Source: Streptococcus caballi DSM 19004 (GTDB lineage Bacteria; Bacillota; Bacilli; Lactobacillales; Streptococcaceae). From it: 64,000 nucleotides of DNA. The stretch lies in contig NZ_KB904062.1 in the NCBI RefSeq assembly GCF_000379985.1, positions 164,829 through 228,828 of the forward strand. Reading direction: 5' to 3'. The position numbers and the translations under genes are program-made. Below, one piece after another: positions 19,131 to 29,314 of the stretch (the first letter of the stretch is position 1; every line of letters starts with the position of its first letter). The notes below the pieces were generated by a model that searched no databases, was not told where the DNA came from, and saw only the letters and a list, made by a program, of their open reading frames with translations.

Positions 19131-20402
19131 TTAGGCCTCGCTTACTCGCTTGATAGAAGCTCCTAAATTAGCTAATTTTTCATGGAATTTATAGTAACCA
19201 CGATCCAAATGGGTCAATTTACCGACAACAGTTGTTCCATTGGCCACCATCCCTGTTAAAATCAAGGCTGCACTGGCACGCAGGTCTGTTGACATAACAG
19301 GTGCTCCCTGCAAGTCATTACCACCATGAATCATGGCCGTGTCACGCAGAATTTCTGAGTGTAAGCCCATGCGGCGCATTTCTTCCAAATGTTGGAAACG
19401 ATTTTCAAAAACTGTTTCAATCATCGTCGACTCACCATTGACAACGGCCATCAAGGCTGTGAACTGAGCCTGCATATCGGTTGGGAAACCTGGATGAGGG
19501 AGGGTTTTCACTGTAACAGGTTTTAATTTGGCTGTATCTGATTTAACACGAATTCCCCTTTCTTCCTCGGTTACTTCAACGCCCATTTCTTTAAGTTTCA
19601 AAATCAAAGGACGATTGTGTTCCCAAACAGCATCTTTAATCAAAACATCACCAGATGTCATAGCTGCAGCAACCATAAATGTTCCTGCTTCAATACGATC
19701 TTGAACCACATCATGTTCTGTACCATGCAACTGGTCAACACCTGTGATGGTCAAGGTTTCTGTCCCTGCTCCCCTGACCCTAGCGCCCATTTTGTTAAGC
19801 AAAGTAGCTAGGTCAACGATTTCTGGTTCACGCGCAGCATTTTCAATGACAGTCGTCCCTTCAGCCAGAGTAGCTGCCATCATAAGGTTTTGAGTGGCTC
19901 CCACAGATGGGAAATCCATGTAAATATGTGCCCCCTTTAATTTGTCAGCTGTCGCTGTGATATCGCCACCAAACTGAGTGATCTTAGCTCCCATAGACTC
20001 CAAGCCCTTAAGGTGGAGGTCAATGGGACGGCTACCAATGGTACAACCGCCAGGCATAGAGACCTTAGCATGACCATTTCGAGCTAAAATCGGCCCTAAA
20101 ACAACGATGGAAGCACGCATCTTGCTAACGTATTCGTAAGGAGCAATATCCAGAATATCACCAGAAGCGTCAACAACCACCTCATTTTGATCTTCATTGA
20201 AATCAACCTTGATATCCAAGCCGCGAACCACATTATTCATGGTAAAGACGTCAGACAAAATTGGTACATTTCTTAAAATAGTTTTTCCTTGAGTCGGCAA
20301 GATAGTCGCTGCCAATAGCGGCAAAACAGCGTTTTTAGCACCTTCAATCGTTACCTCACCTTGTAGGCGTGTATTGCCTCCTTCAATTATGATTTTATCC
20401 AC
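19131..20402 (-). CDS. murA: UDP-N-acetylglucosamine 1-carboxyvinyltransferase
   Basis: MurA transfers enolpyruvate from PEP to UDP-GlcNAc, the first committed step of peptidoglycan synthesis; it is the target of fosfomycin. The 423-residue product has the conserved GAKNAVLP (Lys23), the catalytic loop [15 protein letters not shown] with Cys120, and the C-terminal [13 protein letters not shown]. Low-GC Gram-positives usually have two MurA; this copy is linked to epuA-endA. It is followed closely by epuA, so the three are one operon. Confidence 0.96.
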   Translation of the reverse strand: MDKIIIEGGNTRLQGEVTIEGAKNAVLPLLAATILPTQGKTILRNVPILSDVFTMNNVVRGLDIKVDFNEDQNEVVVDASGDILDIAPYEYVSKMRASIVVLGPILARNGHAKVSMPGGCTIGSRPIDLHLKGLESMGAKITQFGGDITATADKLKGAHIYMDFPSVGATQNLMMAATLAEGTTVIENAAREPEIVDLATLLNKMGARVRGAGTETLTITGVDQLHGTEHDVVQDRIEAGTFMVAAAMTSGDVLIKDAVWEHNRPLILKLKEMGVEVTEEERGIRVKSDTAKLKPVTVKTLPHPGFPTDMQAQFTALMAVVNGESTMIETVFENRFQHLEEMRRMGLHSEILRDTAMIHGGNDLQGAPVMSTDLRASAALILTGMVANGTTVVGKLTHLDRGYYKFHEKLANLGASIKRVSEA

Positions 20403-20463
20403 AATTTTCTCGCTTTCTTAAATGTTCGTAATAAGATTATACCATAGTTTGACCTTTACTGTC

Positions 20464-20700
20464 TTAATGAAGCGTTGTAAAAATGGTCTGACAAACAGTG
20501 ATGATTTCCAACATAAAGTGACTAACTAAATAACCCAAGCCAATACTCAATAAAATCAGGAAAACTCGCAAACGCCCCACATTTTCTTGGGGTGATTTGA
20601 GAAACTTAGCCCAATCAAAAGTGTTCAACAAAAGCTGATGCACCATCGTAATAAAAATCATGTGACTCAACAAGGTCACCATACTCGATAATAATTCCAT
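20464..20700 (-). CDS. DUF1146 (YwzB) family membrane protein
   Basis: A 78-residue protein with two transmembrane segments (about 8-25 and 45-66). Length, the central pattern WAKFLKSPQENVGRLRVFLILLSIGLGYLVSHF and the place just upstream of murA fit the YwzB/DUF1146 family, also found next to murA in Bacillus. Function unknown. It probably starts the murA-epuA-endA transcript. Confidence 0.82.
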   Translation of the reverse strand: MELLSSMVTLLSHMIFITMVHQLLLNTFDWAKFLKSPQENVGRLRVFLILLSIGLGYLVSHFMLEIITVCQTIFTTLH

Positions 20701-20879
20701 GGAAATATTATACCAAAATTAAGAACACTTAGCCATTTACCAACGAGACTGGAAATACTGGTGCCTTTTTAGATAATACCTATAAAAAACTCTGGTCAAA
20801 ATCAAATACTAAGCTGAAAGTAATAACAGCCGACCAGATAAAACTTGCTCCTACCATTAGATGGACTTTTGCTAGTTTT

Positions 20880-21070
20880 ATAAACTCGCTTCCATTATTT
20901 GACGGGCTTGTTCTGACCCATAAAACTCAATCCCACCGTGCGATAGCATTTTTGACTCTGACAAGCCTCGTCGTAACATATGAAAACTAGCTTTAACTCT
21001 AACAGTCTCCGTTGCAACATGCAAAAATTAAATTCTGATATGGTAACTCTCATCGTACGATGCAAAGATG
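20880..21070. repeat. Second degenerate ~40-bp tandem repeat tract
   Basis: Four or five eroded units follow each other, recognisable by AACTC or ACTCT starts and the core CGTYGYAACATRYRAAAA; the clearest begin near 20973 and 21014. No ORF spans the tract. It is similar in spacing, and weakly in sequence, to the reverse complement of the tract at 11519-11683. Confidence 0.5.
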
Positions 21071-21164
21071 TTAAAAAATCAGCTGGTCTTTGATGACATA
21101 TACTTGAAGAAATCCATTACAGGGACATTGTTTATTGCAGTAACAAGCACCTTAAAACAAAATA

Positions 21165-21201
21165 AAGAGGACTTAATCCTGTGCAATACAGAACTAAATC
21201 C
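21165..21201 (+). mobile_element. 3' scrap of an IS3-family transposase gene
   Basis: These 37 nt match, with four differences, the end of the transposase gene of the intact IS at 49465-49501 (codons for KGLSPVQYRTKS). The rest of the element is gone. Confidence 0.75.
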
Positions 21202-21260
21202 ATAGATCAATTTATCGTCTGACTTTTGAGGTGACGTTCAGCACTGTTCTTTTTTATTCA

Positions 21261-22613
21261 TCAACGCATAGTAACAAATTCTTCGGCGCCAGTTGGGTGG
21301 ATAGCGACTGTATTGTCAAAATCTTCTTTTGTTGCTCCCATCTTGATAGCAACAGCAAAGCCCTGAATCATCTCGTCTACTCCGTATCCGATACCGTGGA
21401 GACCAATCACCTTTTCTTCCTGACCAAGGGTCACTAACTTCATCTTGCAAGCTTGACGATGCCTAGTCACTGCCGTGTACATTGAGGTAAAGGTTGAGCG
21501 ATAGACTTTGATATTTTCCTGGCCGAATTTAGCAATGGCTGCTTCTTCAGATAAACCAACAGAACCGATGGCAGGATGGCTGAAGATAACAGTAGCCACA
21601 TCCTTGTAGTCCATCTTAGCATTTGGTTTATTGTTAAAAAGACGTTCTGACAGCTGGCGACCAGACTTAACAGCAACTGGTGTAAGTTCTAATTTTCCAT
21701 TGACATCGCCCAGCGCATAGATGCCTTCAACGTTAGTATTTTCAAATTCATCAGTAGCGATGAAGCCCTTGTCGTTGAGTTCAACGCCTGTTTTTTCCAA
21801 GCCGAAGCCTATCACATTGGGACGGCGACCAATGGCCCAGATAAGCGTATCAACCGTGTATTCTTCACCATTTTCCAAGATAAGGGTCAAACTATCATCC
21901 TCATTCTTGATAACTTCTTTAGGAACAGAAAAAGTATGTAGTTCAGGACCATCTTCCTCCATAGCATCAACTAAGGTTTTGATGATTTCCTTGTCAAAGG
22001 TGCGCAGAGGACGGTCTTGACGAACAAAGAGATGCGTATCGCTCCCCAACGCATGCAGCACACCAGAAATTTCAACAGCGATATAACCTGCTCCCACAAC
22101 AGCTGTACGCTTTGGCACAGCATCTAATTCAAAGAAGCCGTCTGAGGTAATACCGTACTCGGCTCCAGGAATATCTGGGTAAAGAGCATGTCCCCCTGTC
22201 GCAATGAGAATATGTGGAGCGGTATAAAGCTCACCTGCCACTTCGACTGTATGAGTATCCACAAAAGTCGCATAATCATAAATACGCTCAACCCCATTGC
22301 TGTCAAAACCACGCTCGTAAGAAGCGTGGATGCGGTCAATATAGGCCTGACGATTAGCCTTAAGCACATCAAAATTAAAAGCATCTGTTGTCAGGTCAAA
22401 GCCATAATCAGCAGCATAATTATTGATAGTTTCGGCAACCTGAGCACCATACCACATCACCTTTTTAGGAACACAACCTACGTTGACACAAGTACCCCCA
22501 ACTTCCTTGCCTTCAAACAAAACAACCTTAGCTCCATGCATCGCCGCACGATTAGCGGAAGCAATTCCACCAGAACCGCCACCGATGACGATGTAATCAT
22601 ATTCTTTTACCAT
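21261..22613 (-). CDS. gor: Glutathione-disulfide reductase
   Basis: Gor reduces GSSG to GSH with NADPH. The 450-residue product has the FAD loop GGGSGG (11-16), the redox pair GGTCVNVGC (Cys42, Cys47), the NADP loop [13 protein letters not shown], and the interface end HPTGAEE with catalytic His439. The ATG at 22613 is preceded by GAGGAG; an in-frame start 60 nt upstream would add a non-conserved extension and overlap the promoter (TTGCGG-N17-TACAGT). Related flavoenzymes such as mycothione or trypanothione reductase are unlikely in this genus. A YghU-type GST at 57.5 kb suggests that glutathione is used. Confidence 0.93.
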   Translation of the reverse strand: MVKEYDYIVIGGGSGGIASANRAAMHGAKVVLFEGKEVGGTCVNVGCVPKKVMWYGAQVAETINNYAADYGFDLTTDAFNFDVLKANRQAYIDRIHASYERGFDSNGVERIYDYATFVDTHTVEVAGELYTAPHILIATGGHALYPDIPGAEYGITSDGFFELDAVPKRTAVVGAGYIAVEISGVLHALGSDTHLFVRQDRPLRTFDKEIIKTLVDAMEEDGPELHTFSVPKEVIKNEDDSLTLILENGEEYTVDTLIWAIGRRPNVIGFGLEKTGVELNDKGFIATDEFENTNVEGIYALGDVNGKLELTPVAVKSGRQLSERLFNNKPNAKMDYKDVATVIFSHPAIGSVGLSEEAAIAKFGQENIKVYRSTFTSMYTAVTRHRQACKMKLVTLGQEEKVIGLHGIGYGVDEMIQGFAVAIKMGATKEDFDNTVAIHPTGAEEFVTMR

Positions 22614-22874
22614 TTTACTTCTCCTCGTAGTCAATAATAATCCTACTGTATCATAAAAGAAGGGCTGCCGCAATTATCTGATATGGAAATTGTACCAATC
22701 AGTTAAAATGCCAAAAATCCTGAATAGCATCATAGTTTTAACTTACTAATTTGACTCTATAATGTCTGTAGTGGGTAAATCTCATTTAGATATTATGGAG
22801 CTTTTAAAATGTATAAAGAAATCCCATATGACTTATAATGAAAAACGTTCAAACAACTCACTAGAAAGAGTCAT

Positions 22875-23625
22875 ATGGAACTGCTAGGTTATATCAAAAA
22901 TTGATTGACATCAAAGACCCAATATCACTTTGGATAAAAAATATGACCAACTCTCCATTCATCAAGAAGATCATGCCAAACTAGACTACTATGTACCTCA
23001 GTGCTCTGCCTGTCAAGAAAAAATGGACTAGAACAACTTCCAAAGTTCCTACAAAATTCCCTACCTCAAGATGATTGGTTTCAAAGTGCTCATCCGTCTT
23101 AATTAAGTGTAAATCTTGTAGGAAAATGGCTGTCGCTAAGACCTCTTTGATCATAGAAAAGCATCAGATTTCCAACATCATTAATCACAAAATCACTGAG
23201 AAACTTATGAGCCATGAAGCCATGATCAGGATTGCTGATGACCTGTCCGTTTCTGTCTCAACTGTTTACCGCCAGCTAGAGCGCTTTGAGTACAGGACAG
23301 ATTTAACTTGGTTAGCCGAGAATATGTCGTGAGATTAGTATGCTTTTAAGGAAGGAAAGATGAGTTTTATTGCACAAGATTTCGATTATAGCAAAATTAT
23401 CGCTATCCTCGATGGACGCACTCAGGCTGTCATCAAAAAACACTTCATACGCTATTTCCACAAGGTTCATAGCCGCATCAAAGTCATCACTATAGTCATG
23501 TTTGGCTCCTACTATTGCATCGCTAAATTGCTGTTTTCCTAACGCGAAAATCGTTCTTGATTGATTCTATATCATCCAAATCATGAACCAATTTGGCTGT
23601 AAATCGTACGAATGCAAGACTTTAG
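22875..23625 (+). pseudogene. Wrecked ISL3-family transposase
   Basis: Fragments in several frames read, in order: YDQLSIHQEDHAKLDYYVPQ with the zinc-finger start CSACQEK; SYKIPYLKMIGFKVLIRL; the helix-turn-helix part MIRIADDLSVSVSTVYRQLE; and the catalytic start FDYSKIIAILDGRTQAV and MFGSYYCIAKLLF. At least five stops and two frame changes separate them, and the last half of the gene is missing. An inverted repeat CCATATGACT/AGTCATATGG lies just before the start (about 22827-22877). The left boundary of the element is not clear. Confidence 0.85.
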
Positions 23626-23845
23626 AAAATCATTCTGATTCTCTCTTTACTAGACAAACTAATCCACTTCAGCTGATAAAGAGATAAAATAAAGAGAATC
23701 AACAAAATCAAGCTGTAACTCCAGAGGAGCTGCCTCTCCCATATATTTCAAGTATTAAAACACCACCCAAAAACGATTTTTCGGTTGAGGATAAGCGGAT
23801 ACTTATTTACAACTTCTTCTTTTATAATAGAGAGATACAGAGTGT

Positions 23846-23979
23846 TTAGTTGATAATCAGCAGAGCTAATAATAGAACGAAGAAGATATCATCAGTCAAT
23901 AAATCAGGTGAGAAAAATCTCCCACCGACTAGAAGGGAGAGAATCCGGATAAGATTCAAAATTTGGTAGAGTTTTTCAT
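23846..23979 (-). pseudogene. Small membrane ORF with a one-base frameshift in an A run
   Basis: A strong ribosome site (AAGGAGG) and an ATG overlapping the TIGR01906 stop (ATGA) open a frame that ends after seven codons. One base later the sequence reads [20 protein letters not shown] followed by FFSPDLLTDDIFFVLLLALLIIN and a stop. Adding one A to the run of five A after the ATG joins them as a 44-residue protein starting MKKLYQILN, with two hydrophobic segments. It is either a recent indel, a sequencing error, or slippage-controlled. The family is not recognised. Confidence 0.6.
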
Positions 23980-24629
23980 TGGCTGTCCTCCTTAGCTCGT
24001 AGGCGTTGCTTCAACTCTCTTTTACCCTTGAAAACGAGGATAAGCATGATAAGCTCATAAATGACAAAGAAGACTAGGAAACAGTGCAGGAAAAATTCTT
24101 CAGGCAGGATCCAGATGACAGGATCCGTCGCTGGATTGAAGAGCCAAGAAGAGTCTCCTGGAAAAAGCACTTGATGAAAAAGGGTAAAAAAGGTATCAAA
24201 ACCTGTCAAAAGCGCTGCTAGACCGATGATAATCGGAGCTAATGCTGCTGTTATAAATACTCTCTGATGGAGGAAAAGTGATTTTTCTGCTCTGCTATTT
24301 TTCAAAAAACGCCAAGTAGGGAGGGACAAAAGGACAAAGACGGCCTGCGCTAGATGAAAGAGATGCTTAACATCCGCAAAATGCTTAAGACCGCTCTTTG
24401 AGGAGTGAAAAGCAGGCAGGGATAAACGATGGGCGAAAGGATTAGTTAGGTAGTTCATGAGGATGTTAAAATTGCTCAATATAGTCTTTTTTGTCAAAAA
24501 GACGACCTTTTCTAAACCCAGATAGGAAACTTCTAGTGGATAAATGAACCAGGCCAGATAAATGGTCAGTAAAACGGCCACCGATAAAAGCCAAAGCCAA
24601 GTTGTAAAAGTCCACCATCTAATTTTCAT
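23976..24629 (-). CDS. TIGR01906 family integral membrane protein
   Basis: About 217 residues with five transmembrane segments (starting [19 protein letters not shown]) and the family pattern YLTNPF....[23 protein letters not shown]. This DUF1461/TIGR01906 family is found in lactobacilli and streptococci, without known function. It usually lies after a NagD-like HAD gene, as here, with overlapping ends. The ATG at 24629 is chosen; one 15 nt upstream is possible but has no better ribosome site. Confidence 0.85.
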   Translation of the reverse strand: MKIRWWTFTTWLWLLSVAVLLTIYLAWFIYPLEVSYLGLEKVVFLTKKTILSNFNILMNYLTNPFAHRLSLPAFHSSKSGLKHFADVKHLFHLAQAVFVLLSLPTWRFLKNSRAEKSLFLHQRVFITAALAPIIIGLAALLTGFDTFFTLFHQVLFPGDSSWLFNPATDPVIWILPEEFFLHCFLVFFVIYELIMLILVFKGKRELKQRLRAKEDSQ

Positions 24630-25389
24630 CGAAATCCCACTCATCTAAACTAGCCAAGACATGGTCAGGCTGAACTGGCAGCGTTGACACCTCCTCTGGC
24701 TTAGTAAAACCTGTTGTCACCAACAAGGTTGCGATGTCATTTTTGATACCTGCCATGATGTCCGTTAGGTAATTATCACCCACCATGATGGCTTCATTAC
24801 GCTCAACACCCAAAACTTCCAAGGCCTTATTCATGATAATAGCCTTTGGTTTTCCGATAATAACAGGCTCCACGCGCGTGGCTACTTCAATCAGCTTGAT
24901 AATAGAACCTGCGCCTGGCATAAGACCACGCTCAGTTGGAATATTGAGGTCTGGGTTGGTACCGATGAAGAGAGCACCCTTTTGAACAGCCAGTGTCGCG
25001 ATAGCCAATTTGTCATAGGTTACTTCCCAATCCAAACCGACTACCACGTAGGCTGGATGCTCCGTGTCTTCCACGAAACCAGCTTCAGCTATGGCTTGTT
25101 TAAGCCCCACATCACCGATAACATAGGCTGTCTTACCGCGGTTCATATCTTTCATATAATCCACAGTCGCCATAGTCGCTGTATAAATTGTTGGCAGAGG
25201 CGTCTTAACATTAAAACCTTTCAGCATTTCCTGAACCATCTCAGGCGTACGCGTTGTGTTGTTGGTCACTAGAAGATAAGGTATTTTCTTTTCTTGTAGG
25301 CGTGCAATGAAACGCTCCCCTGCTGGAATACGGTCTTTCCCCTTGTAAATAGTGCCATCCAAATCAATCAAATATCCTTTATAGGTCAT
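24619..25389 (-). CDS. TIGR01457 family HAD hydrolase (NagD-like)
   Basis: A 256-residue HAD-IIA phosphatase: motif [13 protein letters not shown], motif [13 protein letters not shown], the C2 cap, and motif [14 protein letters not shown]. Members act on sugar phosphates or p-nitrophenyl phosphate; the physiological substrate is not known. The gene is in an operon hemW-thioesterase-HAD-TIGR01906 and overlaps the next gene by about 10 nt. Confidence 0.92.
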   Translation of the reverse strand: MTYKGYLIDLDGTIYKGKDRIPAGERFIARLQEKKIPYLLVTNNTTRTPEMVQEMLKGFNVKTPLPTIYTATMATVDYMKDMNRGKTAYVIGDVGLKQAIAEAGFVEDTEHPAYVVVGLDWEVTYDKLAIATLAVQKGALFIGTNPDLNIPTERGLMPGAGSIIKLIEVATRVEPVIIGKPKAIIMNKALEVLGVERNEAIMVGDNYLTDIMAGIKNDIATLLVTTGFTKPEEVSTLPVQPDHVLASLDEWDFDEN

Positions 25390-25473
25390 TGGTTCATCCT
25401 TTTCTAAAATTTATTACTAACAATCTATCTGCGACTACCAATGGTTGTCCTTTGAAGAACAAGCATCCGCTCA

Positions 25474-26202
25474 CTATTTTACCTTCCAGTCAACTATAGC
25501 TTGAGCGTGGAGGCCACCTTCTGATCTGATTTCATGCTTACTAGTCAAGCCATCCATCTCCACACAAGAATGGATATCAGTGCCATAATGAATTTCCTTG
25601 ATATATTTGAGGTGGATGCGATGAGGTACATGTTGACTTAGAAAGTCTAACTCCATCACTTCATAAAGCCACTCAAAATACTTGCTATTGTTGACATGAC
25701 CATTCATATCAAGATCAAAAAAGCGGACATGGTAAAGAGTTTCTGTCGGATTATCCAGCTGGCTGTACCTTGGACCTCGGATAATTTTTTTGATCTTTTC
25801 ACATTCATAGACTTTGACAATATCATCCACAACAGTATGAACCTTGCGCGTATCAAAATCCATCAGTACAAAAGTGGAATGAATAGTCATGATTTGTTGG
25901 CCATCTTGACCAAAAATTCTAAAGTCGCGGTAACAAAACAGCTTATTGTAGGCTATCGCTTCTGTCTCAATCTCAATAGTCTCAGCATACTTGGGCAGGC
26001 GGTCAATTTCAATATCATACTCAGTAATAATCCAAACTAGGTTGTATTTATTGAAAATAACATCATCGCTAACGCCCAATTTTAAGGAATGCTTGCCCGA
26101 AATTTGTAGTGCCAAAGAAAGCAGTTGAGGCAACTTCATATTTTGATTGACATCAGATTCGTAAAAGGGAACCTGATAAGCTTCTCGATAAGTTAATGCC
26201 AT
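25474..26202 (-). CDS. Acyl-ACP thioesterase
   Basis: A 242-residue double hot-dog protein of the FatA/acyl-ACP thioesterase family, which releases fatty acids from acyl carrier protein. The N-terminal domain begins YREAYQVPFYESDVNQNMKLPQ; the second hot-dog carries VRFFDLDMNGHVNNSKYFEW with the conserved N-G-H-V-N. It starts 3 nt after hemW and is cotranscribed. In bacteria the role is often lipid turnover or free fatty acid release. Confidence 0.92.
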   Translation of the reverse strand: MALTYREAYQVPFYESDVNQNMKLPQLLSLALQISGKHSLKLGVSDDVIFNKYNLVWIITEYDIEIDRLPKYAETIEIETEAIAYNKLFCYRDFRIFGQDGQQIMTIHSTFVLMDFDTRKVHTVVDDIVKVYECEKIKKIIRGPRYSQLDNPTETLYHVRFFDLDMNGHVNNSKYFEWLYEVMELDFLSQHVPHRIHLKYIKEIHYGTDIHSCVEMDGLTSKHEIRSEGGLHAQAIVDWKVK

Positions 26203-26205
26203 GTT

Positions 26206-27336
26206 TTACTCCAATATAAATTTTTCAGCAACATTGTCTCCCAAAAAGAGACCTTTTTTAGTCATTCGAACAATATTTTTATCTGGTACTAACAATCCCT
26301 GTTCTTGTAATTCTGCCACGACTTCACCATAGCGGTCTGAAAAGGAGAGGCCGAATTTTTCTTCAAAATGCTTGATGGACACGCCTGTTCTTTTCCGAAG
26401 GCCAAGGAAAAGTTCCTCTTCCATCATTTCTTCCTTGGTTAGAACTTCCTCAGACAAGCGGACATTACCCTCGGCTACACCTTTAAGGTAGTGCTGAATA
26501 GGACCTCGATTGCGGTAGCGAATGCCATCAAGATAGCCCGATGCTCCTGCACCCACACCATAATATTCTGCATTATCCCAATACATGAGGTTGTGGCGGC
26601 TTTCAAAACCTGGCTTAGTAAAGTTTGAAATCTCATAGTGCTCAAAACCCTGAGCTTCCACTTCAGAAATGATATAGTCAAACATCTCCGCTTCTAAATC
26701 TTCCGTTGGCAAATTGAGCTTACCGCGCCGCATTTTGTTCATAAAAACGGTGTGGTGTTCTAAAATCAGACTATACAAACTCAAGTGAGGTATATCAAGT
26801 GCCAGGGCCTTAGCCACATTCTCACGAACGTCCTCCATGGTCTGACCAGGCAAAGCATAAATCAAATCAATGGAAATATTATCAAAACCTGCCGCCTTCA
26901 ATCGGTCAACGCTCTCATAAATCTGAGCCTCATTATGGCCGCGCCCAATTTGCTTGAGGTGACGGTTGTTAAAAGTTTGCACACCCAAGGACACACGGTT
27001 AACCGATGATTTTTCCAGCACCGCTATTTTCTCAGGCGTCAAGTCACCAGGATTAGCTTCAATGGTAAGCTCCTCTAACTTACTTAAATTCAAATTTTTA
27101 GTCAAATGGCTGAGCAGAAAGTCCAGTTGTTCAGCCGAGATGGCTGTCGGTGTTCCTCCGCCGATGTAAAGCGTCCGCAACTGGCTAATCTCGTAACTCT
27201 CAAACTCACGAATGAGAGCCTGCAAATAAGCATCCACAGGCTGATTTTTAATAAAAACTTTTGAAAAGTCACAATAATAACAGATTTGTGTGCAAAACGG
27301 AATGTGCACATAAGCAGACGTTGGTTTTTTTAACAT
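26206..27336 (-). CDS. hemW: HemW, radical SAM haem chaperone
   Basis: A 376-residue radical SAM protein with the cluster motif CTQICYYC (Cys15, 19, 22), glycine-rich YIGGGTPTAIS and a C-terminal winged-helix part. It is often annotated as coproporphyrinogen III oxidase (HemN), but HemW-type proteins in Gram-positives are haem chaperones; streptococci do not make haem. It lacks the extra N-terminal residues of true HemN. First gene of the four- or five-gene operon. Confidence 0.92.
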   Translation of the reverse strand: MLKKPTSAYVHIPFCTQICYYCDFSKVFIKNQPVDAYLQALIREFESYEISQLRTLYIGGGTPTAISAEQLDFLLSHLTKNLNLSKLEELTIEANPGDLTPEKIAVLEKSSVNRVSLGVQTFNNRHLKQIGRGHNEAQIYESVDRLKAAGFDNISIDLIYALPGQTMEDVRENVAKALALDIPHLSLYSLILEHHTVFMNKMRRGKLNLPTEDLEAEMFDYIISEVEAQGFEHYEISNFTKPGFESRHNLMYWDNAEYYGVGAGASGYLDGIRYRNRGPIQHYLKGVAEGNVRLSEEVLTKEEMMEEELFLGLRKRTGVSIKHFEEKFGLSFSDRYGEVVAELQEQGLLVPDKNIVRMTKKGLFLGDNVAEKFILE

Positions 27337-27396
27337 GCTCTTATTTTAACATTTTTCAAAAAGAAATGAGGTATTTTAAGTTAAAAACTTTTTGTC

Positions 27397-27425
27397 TTGA
27401 CAAGAAAAAGTAGACAGTGTATACT
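27397..27425 (+). promoter_or_regulatory. Promoter of the TetR-quinone reductase operon
   Basis: TTGACA (27397-27402), 17 nt, TATACT (27420-27425); the TetR start is 25 nt further on. Confidence 0.9.
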
Positions 27426-27426
27426 T
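27408..27426 (+). promoter_or_regulatory. Probable TetR operator
   Basis: A 19-bp near-perfect palindrome, AAGTAgACA-G-TGTaTACTT, covers the spacer and -10 box. This is the usual autoregulatory arrangement of TetR repressors. Confidence 0.75.
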
Positions 27427-27450
27427 GTTGAAACAATAAAAGGAGTAAAC

Positions 27451-28047
27451 ATGAAGCGAAATACCCCTGAATTAAAAGAAAAGCTCATTCAAACTGGAGT
27501 TGAAGAAATTCAAAAACATGGCATTGATCAACTATCGCTCAGGACTGTTGCCAGAGCTTGTGGGGTAACTCATGGAACTCCCTACAAACATTTTGAAAGT
27601 AAAGAAGGTTACTTAAAGGTTGTCCTCAGCCGCCTTTCAGATAGTTATAACAGTGCAGTCACTAAAAATATTGACAATTTCACAACTGCCAGAGAACAGC
27701 TTATTCAAATGGGACTGAATTTTGTTGTTTTTGCGCAAGACAACCCCTATCACTTTGAAGCGCTATTTATCAAGTATCCTTTCAATTACATGAAAGTCAC
27801 CTCAGAAACCATTATCACCACAACGAGCCTGCCTGGATTTGATCATTTTAAAGATATTGTAACTAGGCTGCGCCAAGAAAAACAGCTAATTAGCAACGAA
27901 ACTGATACCCTTATTCATTTTTGGAGTTTCATTTCTGGACTGAGTGTCTTGATTAAAAGTCCCATCGGCGACAACTTCACCCAGCAAGACATTCAGGAAA
28001 TTATTGAACAAATGTTAAACATTTACATCAAAGGAGGCCAAAGATGA
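27451..28047 (+). CDS. TetR-family repressor
   Basis: A 198-residue TetR protein; the helix-turn-helix is LSLRTVARACGVTHGTPYKHF at about residues 28-48 and the C-terminal ligand domain is of the WHG (TetR_C) type with VVFAQDNPYHFEALF. The ATG at 27451 has AAAGGAG at good spacing and begins after the promoter. The stop overlaps the next start by 4 nt (ATGA). It most likely represses its own operon and responds to an electrophile or quinone handled by the reductase. Confidence 0.92.
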   Translation: MKRNTPELKEKLIQTGVEEIQKHGIDQLSLRTVARACGVTHGTPYKHFESKEGYLKVVLSRLSDSYNSAVTKNIDNFTTAREQLIQMGLNFVVFAQDNPYHFEALFIKYPFNYMKVTSETIITTTSLPGFDHFKDIVTRLRQEKQLISNETDTLIHFWSFISGLSVLIKSPIGDNFTQQDIQEIIEQMLNIYIKGGQR

Positions 28048-28610
28048 ATATTCTAATCATTTACGCACACCCAAATCACAAGAGTTTTAATGGTGCTATT
28101 CTTAAGCAAGTCCAAGATCACTTAGACCTCAAGCATACTGTCAAACTTTTGGATCTCTATGCCGAAAAGTTTAATCCTGTGCTCTATTTTGATGAAGATC
28201 ATCGTCGTCGAGATATGGCCGTAGATCCTGATACTCAAACCTACCGCGACCTTATTACTTGGGCAGATAAACTTATCTTTATCTTCCCAGTCTGGTGGAG
28301 TGGCATGCCAGCCATTCTAAAGGGCTTCATTGACCGTGTCTTCGCTTCTGGCTTTGCCTATTCCTACAAAAAGATGGGGATGGCTGGACACCTTAATGGT
28401 AAGACCGCTTGGATCATCACGACGCACAATACACCAGGCTTTCTCACTCCTTTTGTCCAAGATTATGGCAAGGTATTGAAAAGGCAAATTTTTAGCATGT
28501 GCGGTATCAAGCCTTGTAAGCTAACCTCACTTGCTCATCTGAGAGGCATTGATTTGAAAAAACGTCAAAAGATGCTGGAAAAAATCGCCACACAGGCAAG
28601 TCAGCTATAG
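28044..28610 (+). CDS. NAD(P)H dehydrogenase (quinone), flavodoxin fold
   Basis: A 188-residue NQO1/MdaB-type flavoprotein: LIIYAHPNHKSFNGAI (FMN/FAD phosphate loop), FPVWWSGMPAILKGFIDRVF and the AYSYKKMGMAGHLNGK region are diagnostic. These enzymes make a two-electron reduction of quinones and other electrophiles with NAD(P)H. Translationally coupled to the TetR gene. A GC-rich hairpin about 120 nt downstream may end the transcript. Confidence 0.92.
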   Translation: MNILIIYAHPNHKSFNGAILKQVQDHLDLKHTVKLLDLYAEKFNPVLYFDEDHRRRDMAVDPDTQTYRDLITWADKLIFIFPVWWSGMPAILKGFIDRVFASGFAYSYKKMGMAGHLNGKTAWIITTHNTPGFLTPFVQDYGKVLKRQIFSMCGIKPCKLTSLAHLRGIDLKKRQKMLEKIATQASQL

Positions 28611-28729
28611 TCATAACGACCCGTGAAAACGGGTGGCTTGTACACCGGCTATAAGCCGTTTTCCTCCAGCGACGTCTAAAGATGTTCGCCGAACTTCGTT
28701 CAGGTTAGTGCTATGATTACTTGACTAAT

Positions 28730-28749
28730 GCCCGTAACAACGGGCTTTT
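28730..28749 (+). terminator. Likely terminator after the quinone reductase gene
   Basis: A 6-bp GC-rich stem, AACA loop and a TTTTA tail on the plus strand. It may equally be an IS200 end structure used as a terminator. Confidence 0.5.
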
Positions 28750-28800
28750 ATCTTGTTCTAAAACTGCCATCTGAAAATGGATCTTCATACTCTTTGACAC

Positions 28801-29219
28801 TCAAGAATCAAGTGCGATGTCATTTTTCTCCTGCTCTTGAATATATTTTGCTACCGTCTTTTCGTTCAGTCCAACGGTACTCACATAGTAGCCTCTAGCC
28901 CAAAACTTTCGATTTCCATACTTATATTTTAAATTAGCGTATTTATCAAATATCATGAGAGCACTTTTACTTTTCAATACCCCATGAAATCGGAAATCGA
29001 AAGTTTTGGTGGTATCAAGACGAGCATATGAACATGATCTGGCATCATATGTCCCTCAATGATTTCCACGCCCTTGTATTGACATAGGTGACGGAAATAT
29101 TTAATTAAGTCCTGCCTAATTTTGTAGTAAATGGATTTTCTGAGGTACTTAGGTGTGAAAACTATATGGATAGAGCACATCTATTTTGTATGTGATAAAC
29201 TGTAGCTGGTTTTAGCCAT
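28801..29219 (-). pseudogene. Broken IS200-type Y1 transposase (TnpA)
   Basis: From an ATG at 29219 the frame reads MAKTSYSLSHTK, a TAG, then MCSIHIVFTPKYLRK, the metal-binding HUH motif DHVHMLV and ISDFMGY. One missing T then shifts the frame; the next frame continues LKSKSALMIFDKYANLKYKY and YVSTVGLNEKTVAKYIQEQE, which holds the tyrosine region. One nonsense and one frameshift mutation are enough to inactivate it. Confidence 0.9.
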
Positions 29220-29314
29220 TTTTTACTCCATTATCTAACTTGAACAATTAATCAGATTATAACAGGAAAAAGAAATGGAAGCTCAAAGCCTTGTCAGCCA
29301 CCAGCTATGCTGGT

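Noticed and set aside
22188-22637. 149-codon plus-strand ORF inside gor
   Set aside because: Antisense shadow of the glutathione reductase gene.
26206-27336. Coproporphyrinogen III oxidase (HemN) for haem synthesis
   Set aside because: Length and N-terminus fit HemW; no haem biosynthesis genes are expected in this genus.
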